A stretch of DNA of 64,000 bases from Helicoverpa zea. Lineage: Eukaryota; Arthropoda; Insecta; Lepidoptera; Noctuidae. Of this stretch, positions 34,301-45,369 are shown in pieces. The notes below the pieces were generated by a model. It ran no database searches. It was not told the origin of the DNA and saw nothing but the letters and a program-made list of their open reading frames with translations. The first letter of the stretch is position 1; each line of letters begins with the position of its first letter. The stretch is taken from the NCBI RefSeq assembly GCF_022581195.2, contig NC_061463.1, positions 8,494,001-8,558,000 of the forward strand, in the 5' to 3' direction. Position numbers and translations under genes: made by a program.

Positions 34301-37300
34301 TACGGGTAATTTGAAATAAATATCTGTTAACGATATTATGTATAACATATAATGTACGGCTTTAAAAGAAGGTGTCTAAGGGCGAAGATAGTAACATTCC
34401 TCGTCCCCCGACCACGCACATTTTTTCTCTCTTAGTGAATTTTCTGCTATGACATCTCCACTCATTTTCTTCTCCATGGATCAAGTAATGAATTTGGTAT
34501 AGTTATAAAATGCAAATAAAATGCGAACAGGCAGCGTATGGCATGCGTTGCTAACATATGACAGCGCTACGTGACTCACCAGAGCTGTATTGTGTGTACT
34601 GCTGGTACTGCGGGTGGAAGTTGTGGAACGCGTCCGTCATTATGTCCTTGGGGTTCATTGTCTCCTGGAAATTAATACAGAAAACGTTTAATTTCCTGTC
34701 AGTAACTTTGCGAACATAATACAAAATAACGTTTTATTGAACGAAGTAAACTAGAATATTCATGTCAGTGCATTATGTCTTATCTGAATATCAAGAAAGT
34801 AAATTATCTATATTGACGCCAATAGACAGACTGATTGAACAGTATTTTATATATTTGTAATGTACAGCAGAGGTACCTCTGCAAAGCTGGAGCTACACTA
34901 GCTCTGCTAATAAAATTCATATCTAATAAGTGTAGTCCACAGTCGAAAATCTAGATGGAAACCGGCTGTCATTGTCTGGACATGAGATGGGGAGGATTGA
35001 ATATCATGTTGCGAGGAAGGTTATAGGCATGAATGTGAATGGATATAGTTGAAGAGGACAACCAAAGAAGCGATAGAATGGTTGCATTCCATGTCCTAAA
35101 CGTGGCAGTGGCTATGCCATGTGCCATAGCCATGTGGCTAGAAATAATGTAATTTTTGAGATGACGGTAGATAGAAGAAGTAAACAGTTGTAGTCGGCGC
35201 CGACTACAAAAACAATTGGGATAAGAGCAGCAGAATGATGAGATTATGATGATGAAGTATGTATAGTCCACAGTACCTTGAGGCTACTGGAGATGGACTG
35301 CATGGTGACGGAGCGGTGCGGGTCGCGGTGCGCGTGCGCGTACACGGCGGCCGGGAACGCGTACCGCAGCGCCACGGCCGCCGCTAACATCTCCAGGCAG
35401 ATCAGGAAGTTCTGGTAGCCCGCAGACACTGTACCCGCTGTGGTCGGCACGCCGTTCGCGTCGTGGATAGGAGATATCACCTCGGCCTTCTCCAGAATGG
35501 CTAGGGCTACACCTGAAAGGGGAGAACGGGGTATTAGATTGAGCTGATTTCAGGTTAAGGACTATGTCTTCAAAAATATAAAATAAAATTATATGCGTAA
35601 TAATTTTACACGTCTAATTAATATTATGTATAAAGATTACCTGTAAGTTACGGGACAGTCAAAAATCATTCTTTAACTTCAAAAAGTTCTAGAAAATCGT
35701 TGGCGAAAATGGTTTATCACCCAATACAAATAAACAGCGTATAAGGTATATTCTTACGCAAATATACTTATCAACCTCTTAGAGACCGCTATTTACATAC
35801 ACTTCACAACAGCCTCACTCTTGATCTTGAAACGAAGGTCACCTTTATTTCACAAAATAGGCCTACCATTCACAAAACGACAGAAAAGGAACACAAAATA
35901 ACGGATTTGACAGTGAAAATATCTACTCCAAATCTGATGATTGGCAAAATAACCTCCTTCACTATCCACGATGCAGACACAATAGCGAAACAATAGGTAC
36001 GTATCACGTATGACTGCAAAACAGAGCCAGAGAAGTCGATATGCTTATCTAAGCCGGCTATCGCTGAAAACCAGCGCTGGGACTGTCTCGCTTCGGGTCG
36101 CAACATTATGCTGAGCGAGTTTTAAGAAGCATACTTTCCCTTTCAATTTTTTTTTCTATTATGTTTATATTGTCCATGTGTTTAAGTCTTTACGCGCGCA
36201 ATAAAACTCATTTCCTTTCTTCTTACCTTGCCAAAACGAAAGGAAGATGACAGACTTGACGGTGAAGAACTTGAGTACTGGATCGAAGGGCTTGAGCATC
36301 TCCCTGGTGGCTCCGAGGAAGAGGAACAGGCTGTAGAGCGCCAGGCTCACGGAGAAGTTGTACACGATGGTGATGTAGATGTAGCCGCCGTCGGGGCTCC
36401 AGTCGCCGTCGTGGTATAGCCCACGAGCCTGCAAGTAAATGATGAAGAATAAAACGGTTGTTTGATGAAGAGCCATAATTACAGTATTACATTTTTGTTG
36501 ATGGATTTTCAAAGTTTAAAAGCACTTTTGTTCAAGCAATATATCTTGATACCAAAGCCTTGTTTTATTAAGTTCTGGGTTTTTTCTATTTATATAGAAG
36601 TAATATATTTTTTTTTATAGTGCAACTTTCGATGCTGCTCAAACATTATTCCAACGATGCCACACTTACATAAAAAAGACTCTAAAGTAATATTTGAGTA
36701 TTTGGGTGTATTATCTCCTCCTTTTAGAAGTGTCATTATTTACTTTTTTTCGATTGAATGATTTCGTATTAGAAAACCTAAAATTTATGCAATAAATGAC
36801 GTATAAGATTTATGAGTCAATGGCTTTATCAATGAGTTACATTACACCACCTGTGACACATACATCGTTATCTCTCGTAAACCGGTGGACACCTGACGGA
36901 ATAGCTATTTAATCATCTGTTGTAACATATTGGTAATAAGACCAATGCTAGTCATCATGATGACATCGAATTATAAAGAAGTAATTGCAAACGTCTCCTC
37001 TAAAACTGCATCAATCAAATCTGATGTTTGTCACAGTTATTTAGCTAAAATATCTATTTCATATCTTTCGCACTAAGAGGACATAATTCTCATTCGAACA
37101 GTAGCCGTATGTCTGAAAGTTAGGTTATTAATCTGGGGCATTACATACGACATTTCATTGGGAAAACAGTTTTCATACCAATTCCACTTCACCCACTCTA
37201 CTAAGTATAAAAACAACTTCAAAACCTCACCTGTAAGAATATAATAATGAAGGCGCAAACGGGCTTAATGAGACAGAACTGCAGTGTAGCCTGCTTGCAG

Positions 37301-40300
37301 AAGCGCAAGAAACCGATGGTATAGGTGGCGCCACTGAGGCAGCACGTGCCATTCACGCACGACGCCCGCACGGGACGCCCGCGGAGCTCCGACATTATGT
37401 TACCCTCCCCGCCCAGATACTCGTAGCAGAGCGACAGGAAACTGTAGATCACGAATGCTGAAACAATAAATAATAATAATTAAATAATAAGTACAATATA
37501 GTTAAAAAATCGTGACGATAGTTATAAGTCGGTCCTTGTAAAACACTGGTACTCAATTTTGTTAATATTTATTTATTTTGACACCTCCTACGTATATTAT
37601 CGTAACCAACAAAATGACAATTTTGCTTTTTTTACATAAAACGACTTATTTTTATTTCCATTTATTTATTTTTAAACATATATTTTACATTTATATTTAG
37701 TATTTAAAAATGTAAAATATATGTTTAAAAATAATTAAATGGAAATAAAAATAAGTCGTTTTATGTAAAAAAAGCAAAATCGACATTTTGTTGGTTACGA
37801 TAATATACGTAGGAGGTGTCGATTTATTTATTTATTGCACTTATTGTAATTAGAGCAGACTAAGGTGAATATTAAGAATATAAATAATCTTCTGAGTATA
37901 TACAAAATAAGAGCCCACATCATTTTCAGAATTTCAAGAACTAGCTAGAAGAGAATAGATAGAGATTTCCCTGCAAAGTTATCATAATCATATTCGGAGT
38001 CTTTTTTCAATTATGTTGGGGTCGGTTACCCGTCTTACAGGATGCAGTTGAGTGCCAGTGCTCTACAAAGAGGGACTGCCTATCTGACTTCCTCAACCCA
38101 GTTACCCGGGCAATCCAATACCCCTAGGTTAGACTAATTTTTCCCTGGTGGAGTCATAACTGAAATACCTATGTGTATCAGTGTGTTTGCAGCGAGTTTA
38201 TTGCTTATGTTTTATGCCATGCTCGACTTGTGGGTATGTCAATTTATAAAGACACTTCAAATTATTTGTAAGTGTATGAAAGATTCAAGAGCTATGATTG
38301 TTAACAGGCCTTTGATTACAACAACCAAACCGTCTCTATTAAGGTTAAATAATATTATAAGCATCTTGATTTTAGCAGTCGTGGCCGTGACCTTAATTTC
38401 AAAATCACGAATAGAATGCACAATGTATAGATGCTTGTAAATACGTTCTTAAGCAAATCAAGTTATCAAGCAGACATTTTATGGTTTTTATCTTGTTTTT
38501 AACATTCTGGGTTCGTATGACTTTCTACGACATTGTTGCGAAATACATGTTCAAAGAGGACTTTGATGTCATTAATTTTAATTCCATTGCCAATTGCCAT
38601 ATATACAGATCAATTGAAGGAGCCTGTTATACAGCGTCTCAGTTCCAACAAAGAATTGATTGAGTTACGAAATTGCTTCTCCGATGTTATTGAGTTCGAA
38701 TCGATTAATTGATTAGACTGACGTACTCCAGCCGCCCCAATGAAAGGAAAAATAAACAGTTTTAGAAATGTGCATCCTCCTCCGATCGTGTCTAGAAATA
38801 TTTTTATTTTTAGATGTTACGTAATCGGCGCATTATTGGTAAGCTGCGTTGCAGGCCACAGACCAAAAATAAATATAAAAATCTCCTTGGACGCTGGTTT
38901 CTAGAACAAATGCTCAATTTATTCCGCCACATGATACGCCGACCGTTATTTAGCTGTAGTTATCTAATCTGTTTGCATAGTCCGCTGACACAGTTGTATC
39001 CACTTGCATTCGTAAAGGATATCCCACACAGCTAATTTTGTAATCATTTTAATGTCAGTCCCAAATCTCCTTTATTTAAAGATGAAAGCCGTTCTACATT
39101 TTGGTATCCGGTTATTGCCCAAAACAATTACATTCCATTCCTTTGATCTAACGATTTTCCTTCATTTGTTTTATTTACCCACAGAAAAAAACATGCCACA
39201 TGTGATGTAAACATAAAAAAAAAACAATTGAAATGTAGTTTACCTTCATAGCAATCTCTGACAGTGAAGAAGTATACATAGTAGGAGTTTCCGTTGAAGA
39301 ACAGCAGTGAGATCCAGCTGTAACAGCCGTATATAGGTACAATGAAGAGAATACGGACTATCCAACGCTGCTCGGAGGGATTCGTGTACCAGCGCAGGTG
39401 CTGGTAAATCTGGAATCAAAGATACAACAATAATCAGAAGGTTTATTGTGTTAAGTCGAGCATGAGTTCCTAGAAGGGATCCAGGAGATGAATACTCTTA
39501 TTTTGTCGATCCTATTTATTATTATTTAACCAGACTAGATGTTACTGTCTCCCAAGCTATTTGTAGCTGCAGTTCTGGGCGGAGTGGAAAGTCCGTCAGA
39601 ATTTACTGATACAAAAAAATTCCTCCGAAAATTCAGTAGCCACAGCTACCTAGTTTAAAATACTAACAATTTCTTCTTAAATAATTTTTAGTCTAACGAA
39701 CACAGACATAATGTCTGTATGACGTCTCTTGCTACCATTTGTACAAATCTTACGTTATATTGATACAGCTCGATTCATTTCATTGACCACATTTATTTGC
39801 AAATTGTGACACGTCATTTAAGAACAATTATTTTGATTGTCTCTTGTTATTTGTTATTCGATATAGGAAAACCATTTTAACAATTGAAAATCATTGTGTA
39901 TTGGTTTTATATAGAAACAGCTTCGTTTCACTGCTAAAATCAGAATTCTTATGTCATTAGAAAAATCTTTCATTTATTCGAATTTTATCCATATTTAGAT
40001 TTACAATTTGCATTCATTAGCGGGTGTTATCTGACGAAGAAGTTTGTCTAGATTTTTCACCAAAAGAAAGTTGTGCTGTTGACCAATTGATAATTAATAG
40101 GTACCGTATTCGTCTTTTAGCGAGTGACAAACTGTTCAAAAATCTGAACGTGTTCCTCAGATTAATGGTATTAGGAAAGTTAATTGCTTTGTTTTATTGA
40201 TGTTTTGTAGCCATTTTATTATCTACTATTCGTGATTCTGTTATCAACTTAGCTTTTTACTGATGAAGTTGATGTCGAACATTTATTTCCATAATTAACA

Positions 40301-43300
40301 TGAACTGAGAACGTCACCCAAATACCTTTAAAACATCCAATATAGATATTTAATAAGAATTCAGTTACGAAATCATTCGTTGAGAGATGATGCGGATGAG
40401 ACGAACGCATCCGTAATCAAAGCCGCCACGCTCTCTTCGCGTACTATTAAAATCATTAGATAAATCTGTACATAGTATTCATTGACTACGTAACGGTTTT
40501 TTACTGCTACACTATAAAATAACCTTTTTTCTTACTAGTGGTTCTAGTTTGCTTTATGGGAAAGCGGCACGTCTGCTACGTATCCCATCATTATTCATTG
40601 ATAGGTCGGTAGGAAAATAGCCTATATAATTAGGCGGTCGGCCTCAGGCATTTTATTACGTACCTAATGGAGTAAAATCGTTCTGAATATACTCCAAATA
40701 GTGGCGTATACGTACACTTGTGAGATTATATCGATCTTTGTGCAGACTGACTGACGTCAGACGCTAGACCGGTTGTACTATATAACTTTGTTTCTATCAT
40801 TATTAAACAAATCTGAACAAATTAAACTGTTTTGTGGATATTTCATTATTTCAAAATATTTTGTTGGAGGCCGTTGCAGTAATATTTGGCTCTGCCTTAA
40901 TTTTGATAACCTAGCAAGATAAACAGTAGAAAGCATACCGCTCATTGGCTAATGTGCGATAAAGTTAATTATGAAGAACCATTAGTTTTGCGCAGTTATG
41001 GAACACAGTTGAACTTAACAGAATTGCTGCCTTATGATAGTCAAAGGCTGGATGAAATGAATAAATTGTGTCTCTTATCATCGCTGTCTCAAGTCGTAAA
41101 TCTCCGTAAATCGTGATTTCCTCCAAAAAAAAATGTGCCAGCTAAAATGTTCTTAGGCACGTAACGACGATAAAGAACAAACGTCTTCTGCGTGCCCGGG
41201 CTGTACCCGCGTTACCGGTCCATCATCACACGTTAACCTCCCTTCTCGTATAAAAACTCGCTGTCCATGTACTACAATACATTTTTGCACTTTATTAAAG
41301 GCTGTTCTACTACGTTTATAACAGTAAAGTACGAACATTTCCTGTCCCGGTGGGAAAATACAAGGTCAAAAACCGAATGTATATCATGGCGGATACTCTG
41401 TAGCGGCTCTCTTGTGGCCTAAGTCATTATTCATGGAGCTACAATAACTTGTTATCAGCAGGTAAATACTAAACGGAATATAGTCCATAACGAGGTGCGA
41501 TAACACCCGCTCTGATAGCGCTACAAAAGAATTGGCTAGTGTCGTTATTTTAGATCGACGCTCTAGTCTGCTTATCAGCGAGAACTTAAAACAATAAGCG
41601 TGAATATTGTATTTGTCTGATATGAACCATAATAATTATGAAGATCATAATTAAAAACTCAGCCGGTCCCAAAGATTGTAAGAGGACTATCACATCAAAC
41701 ATTACAAATAGAGTAACAATTCATATACATATTTACATTGAAGCCCCGCGTGATAGTCCAACCTAACTTAATACCTGTTGCGTTAGCCTTGGCAAATTAT
41801 GCTTTTTGCAAAACCAGTCGATCGATCTCGAATGATCGATTTCTTACTTACTAAGCAGTTGACTCATTTAATGCCGGAACACTCCAAATACAGGGGCAGT
41901 GCGTGCTCCACAAGCTACACTTAATGATCGTTACTATGTGCGAAATTACGAGTAAATGAGGAGCTATGCGTACTTATTATTCGTTTGGTGTGACGTCACA
42001 TGAAGATGGGATACCTCAAAAGAAAAGTAAATAAACATCTTAAAAGTTTTGCTTTGGTTCCAACGGCATCAGATACACTCTGGAAATAATGACTTGATAA
42101 AGGATATACGCCACGCATTTAATCACCATCAAAATAATTTGGGTAGCGGTCATGGCTATAGGCTACAATATTTGTTGATACGGCAGAGTAGGCCTGCTTG
42201 ATCCAGGAGAAGGACCAGACTACAATCTATTATTACTTATTTAGTGATAGTCTCGATCTCTTGTAAATCACATCATCTCGCTAATGATCACCAAAGCAGT
42301 GAGTCACTCAGTGAAAAGATGACTAAACGCGATGATCACACATACACAATTATTTACTTTAACATTTACATAGTTATATCACTTAATCATGTAATAAGAA
42401 ACTATTAACCTTTGATTTTTTATCACTAGCTTCGAATTCTAGATTGAGATCAGAAACCAGATTTATCAAAATAGTTTTAACAACTGGATTGACTGCATTA
42501 CAATTAATTGCACATACCCATACCTACGAAATGCCAGAATAAAGCAAAGAATTTGGATGTTTCTGTTTTGCATAGCATATAAGTAACAATCAACAAGTCA
42601 GTTTGAAGTAAAGCGTAAATAATAATTTTGTACATAATTGGCCCACTTACATCTTAATCTTAATTAGTTTTAGGAAGACGTGGATGACATAAATAACTTT
42701 ATTATTGATCGTAAAATTGGGTAAAACCAATCCTGGTTAGCTGACCTACAAAATATACGTATTTAGAAGAATAGTGCGATGATTTCATTAACAAACTGCA
42801 CTGATGATCTCACATGTCGAGCATCTCCCAATTCAATGAAAACGTTAAAACACACATTTCAAGTGCTGATTCTAAGTTTGTTTATACCCCAGAATATGCT
42901 GTTGTTATACCATCAGTCATCATTCTCATGACCAAATAATGTGATGGTATTTCTTTTGCCAAAACAAAATTGGAGAATCTCTCAAGAACAGTGTCCATGA
43001 ACAACCTAAATTGTCCACCAGAATTTAAGGGAAAGACGGACCTTGCACGAGTTATTCGGCTCGTTAAACTCTTAGCCCGACAATGTTACTAAGAGCTCAT
43101 TTAAAATGCACCTTATCCCGCATCCATTTCACTATCGATTTTCACGATAAACACATGTGGGTTACACTTACATGTACCCTCTAAAGTAAGCGAGCCGTTC
43201 CTTGAAATGTATTAAGTATAAACAAATACTACCTTGTGACATTATGGTTCGAAGTAATTGTGTCATCGCCGTACTTCCAACAAGTTCACAGGACTTTATA

Positions 43301-45368
43301 GGCAACAAACAGACCTACATACAAGAAGGTTAAAGTTTGTCATGCTTCAAAAGACTAATCACTTTTCAAATAATTTTTGTTATGCATTGGTTTCTAATCG
43401 TTACGATGATAATAATTGGTTGTCTATGAAAAATGGCCTGACTTGTTTACGCAAAAACACAGCAGTTAAAAAGAAAATTAGTCATTTGTGCTTATCTTGA
43501 AAGGAATTTACGCGCAACAACACGACGACATTTTTTGCCGACATGTCAAAATCGTCGAACGTACGTGTAACGTTTAACATTGCATAATTATACGAAGAGT
43601 GTATTACTACGGGCATTACCTACTGATGTTTGTATGGTTCTATGAAACTTCTAAATACCCTCGCCCTAGATCATAGTGTAATATTTATAAAACCGTTATC
43701 GTCAAGGAAAACGTTATCCCGTTTCCACATCCTGTTAGGGGAACTCCAATATGGAAGAGACCTTTTCAATATATCCTCACATGTATTTCAAAATGCGCAT
43801 TTTAAATATTTTAATAAATACAATAAAATGGTGTATCGAGCTTAATATGAACATTAAATTCTAAGAAATATTCATACCTTAGACATACCGGTACTGCACT
43901 TTCAAATTCGACTATGGAGTTTCTATGAATTTTGGGTTCAATTATCTGTGCTAATAGCCAAACTGTTTCTGGAGTCATACTTAACTACTATTTCGCCATG
44001 GACGAGGGAAATACATTTTTATATCTCAAACAAAAACATAGTACGCAGGTAGTCTGGCAATGCTCCGAACAGAGTGAAGGAGAAAGTTCTAAGAGTAAAT
44101 TGTCAGCTTAGTAGGGATAAGCGAATTGCCGTTTATGAAAAAACTCCAGTAACACACCTTGTGATGGCAGGGGAACGATACAATTTAATAAAATATTGAT
44201 TTTGTACGCAACTAGCTGCCCGCATCGCCCTGCCCACGCTTGGCCTGACTTAAAAGGTTATTATATTTCTTCTCAGTAAACATACTGTACAAGACATTTA
44301 CTAGTATTTTATAGACTTTTTTATCGTCCTTATTTGTAGCAACAGAGTAACTTTACAGCCTTTAAAAGTTGTACATCATTCAAGGAAAATTGATTGTAAT
44401 ATGAGATGTTGTAACTGTTTCGACGTCTAGGACACAGGTGCGTCAGCCTGACGCAATTTTCGCCAAGTAAACAATATACAAACATCAAGTAAGTATAGTA
44501 TATCCGATACTGACGTCACCCACACATCCGAGTACCCGCAGCTGTTGTTCTTTTAACATCGCACATTATACTTAGAAATCTAATTACTTAATGGACCGCA
44601 CCATCACACCGTAAACACTACAAATGAATGTGATTAACTGAACTAATTACTTCCTGCTTTCGTGGAATTTCATTTCATCCATAACATTGGAATACATTCC
44701 TTGCAATTATGATCAATTAAAGAAAAAATGGCACGCTTTCCAGTGTCGTTGAAGAGCAAACTATTTCAATAGCATCAATCGATTGTAACTTAACAATGAT
44801 AGTGGCAAACAATCCATCTTCGCAAGCATGTTTTATTGACCATTGACTATTCTATTCGTTTCGTATTGAAAACTTTTTGCGTGAGATCTTAAAAAATGTT
44901 GACGTAAGCACACCTGTGGCGACACCGACTGGCTGAACAAAGACACCTTGTCTTTTGTATAGTTGAGACAAAGATACGAAACTAACTCTGCAGTTAGCAA
45001 TACCTTTTCAGCAATCTATGAGTAGGTACATTACGAGAGCAATTATTATCAATAGAACTATGTATGTTTAAATGGTAACAAACCTTTTATAGACAACGTA
45101 TTAAAAATATTGTAAAGGTTGAGCAGTCATTTCCTCCGTGTATTTACTACAATCTGGCGTGTCTTTTTAGGTATTTTTTAACGTTAGCGACTTTGGAACA
45201 AGAAATTGAATAATTTACCTGTTGGCAAGTAATGAATAGCGCCGCAAACACGAAGATTCCGGCGATTCCCTGAGCACCAGGGGTCTGGAGGAACATGGAA
45301 TCCTTTTCGTGGACCACCTCCTTAATCATCGGCTGAGCCGTGAGGTTGATGGTCTCCGTCGAACTCAT
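31248..45368 (-). CDS. TMEM184-family membrane protein (seven coding exons)
   Basis: A 404-aa multi-pass protein of the DUF300/TMEM184 family, related to organic solute transporter alpha; vertebrate members are linked to vesicle trafficking and heparin response. Exons on minus: 45368-45219, 39409-39244, 37457-37231, 36428-36227, 35512-35277, 34664-34580, 31396-31248. Sum 1215 nt = 405 codons with every phase matching. Family hallmarks seen: IYQHLRWYTNPSEQRWIVRI, KPVCAFIIIFLQ, TVKSVIFLSFWQG, ISPIHDANG, and the cytoplasmic ETMNPKDIMTDAFHNFHPQY with QQYTQYSS. About seven hydrophobic segments. The Cys-rich loop RASCVNGTCC is probably lumenal. Divergent from Cdc27 with about 6.3 kb between start codons. 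Confidence 0.92.
31397..33830 (-). other. TMEM184 intron / 3' UTR of alternative isoform
   Basis: AT-rich. If the alternative last exon at 33831-33865 is used, this is its 3' UTR. TTTATT near 32213 (AATAAA on minus) followed by A/T-rich sequence would be a fitting poly(A) site. Confidence 0.4.
33831..33865 (-). CDS. Candidate alternative last exon of TMEM184
   Basis: On the minus strand a strong pyrimidine tract and acceptor (ttttgttttctttcag) precede atgtcacttctcaac. Joined to the phase-1 donor at 34580 it reads DVTSQLPYEKL then TAA. It would replace the 48-residue GC-rich tail with an 11-residue one. The acceptor and phase fit; expression is not known. Confidence 0.5.
34580..34664 (-). CDS. 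TMEM184 exon 6
   Basis: Encodes ETMNPKDIMTDAFHNFHPQY then QQYTQYSS (residues 328-355), the most conserved cytoplasmic signature of the family. Acceptor aatttccag, donor ctctg|gtgag, ends phase 1. Confidence 0.93.
34970..35240 (+). repeat. Degenerate LINE ORF2 3' end in a TMEM184 intron
   Basis: The plus strand reads GHEMGRIEYHVARKVIGMN, then VNGYS-stop-RGQPKKR, the usual C-terminal tail of lepidopteran RTE-like elements (GH..R, RGRPKKRW). It has two in-frame stops. It ends attgggataagagcagcagaatgatgag with a decayed GAT tail. The perfect palindrome ttgtagtcggcgccgactac lies at about 35188-35209. Confidence 0.65.
35277..35512 (-). CDS. TMEM184 exon 5
   Basis: Encodes VALAILEKAEVISPIHDANG, then GYQNFLICLEMLAAAVALRY and MQSISSSLK (residues 249-327). 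Contains one clear membrane segment. Starts phase 1, ends phase 0. Confidence 0.93.
35880..36045 (-). pseudogene. Relic duplicate of TMEM184 exon 4
   Basis: Located in the intron just after exon 4. Two blocks match exon 4. FTVKSVILCSF corresponds to FTVKSVIFLSF with six synonymous third-base changes. ISTSLALFC corresponds to FSVSLALYS. The two blocks are in different frames, one frame stops shortly after each, and the spacing is about 30 nt longer than in exon 4. It is therefore not usable as an exon today. The excess of synonymous change implies it was once selected, perhaps as a mutually exclusive exon. Confidence 0.5.
36227..36428 (-). CDS. TMEM184 exon 4
   Basis: Encodes ARGLYHDGDWSPDGGYIYIT, then SVSLALYSLFLFLGATREML and KPFDPVLKFFTVKSVIFLSF-WQ (residues 182-248). 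Two membrane segments plus the family-defining KFFTVKSVIFLSFWQ. Donor ggcaag|gtaaga, phase 1. Confidence 0.95.
36429..37230 (-). other. TMEM184 intron
   Basis: AT-rich; nothing further supported. Confidence 0.5.
37231..37457 (-). CDS. TMEM184 exon 3
   Basis: Encodes AFVIYSFLSLCYEYLGGEGN, the loop RPVRASCVNGTCCLSG, then FLRFCKQATLQFCLIKPVCA (residues 106-181). The KPxxA motif is characteristic. Donor ttacag|gtgagg, phase 0. Confidence 0.95.
37580..37820. mobile_element. Near-perfect 241-bp palindromic element (hairpin MITE)
   Basis: The left arm starts gacacctcctacgtatatta and the right arm is its complement, ending taatatacgtaggaggtgtc. Arms of about 113 bp match with only a few differences (for example aaaatgacaa against the complement of tcgacatttt) around a short centre near 37700. 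Flanking sequence on both sides is atttatttatt-like, compatible with a target duplication. In a TMEM184 intron; the transcript could fold into a long double-stranded hairpin. Confidence 0.78.
37983..38135 (-). repeat. Truncated copy of the tRNA-SINE (3' half only)
   Basis: Plus strand gttggggtcggttaccc, then gactgcctatctgac, ctcaacccagttacccgggc and taggttagact align in order with 16260-16400. The tRNA head is missing. Confidence 0.82.
38136..39243 (-). other. TMEM184 intron remainder
   Basis: Open frames at 38171-38440 and 38481-38663 are hydrophobic and AT-rich without splice context or family resemblance. Treated as chance. Confidence 0.45.
39244..39409 (-). CDS. TMEM184 exon 2
   Basis: Encodes IYQHLRWYTNPSEQRWIVRI, then CYSWISLLFFNGNSYYVYFF and TVRDCYE (residues 51-105). 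Includes the second membrane segment. Acceptor gattccag, donor tatgaag|gtaaac, ends phase 1. Confidence 0.95.
39410..45218 (-). other. 5.8-kb TMEM184 intron
   Basis: Long AT-rich first coding intron. No exon or recognisable transposon could be supported; open frames at 41153-41338, 43258-43500 and 43630-43845 have no family resemblance. Confidence 0.45.
45219..45368 (-). CDS. TMEM184 exon 1 (start codon)
   Basis: ATG at 45368-45366 (minus). Encodes MSSTETINLTAQPMIKEVVH, then GAQGIAGIFVFAALFITCQQ (50 residues) with the first membrane segment. An acceptor-like tgtttgttgcag lies one base before the ATG, implying a non-coding first exon upstream. Confidence 0.9.
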
Positions 45369-45369
45369 A

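Noticed and set aside
35870..36106. 78-aa open frame as a functional alternative TMEM184 exon
   Set aside because: Only one of two conserved blocks is in this frame and it stops right after FTVKSVILCSF; kept as a relic exon instead.
38171..38663. Two consecutive open frames resembling membrane proteins
   Set aside because: Inside a TMEM184 intron, AT-rich, no start context or splice partners, no receptor motif.
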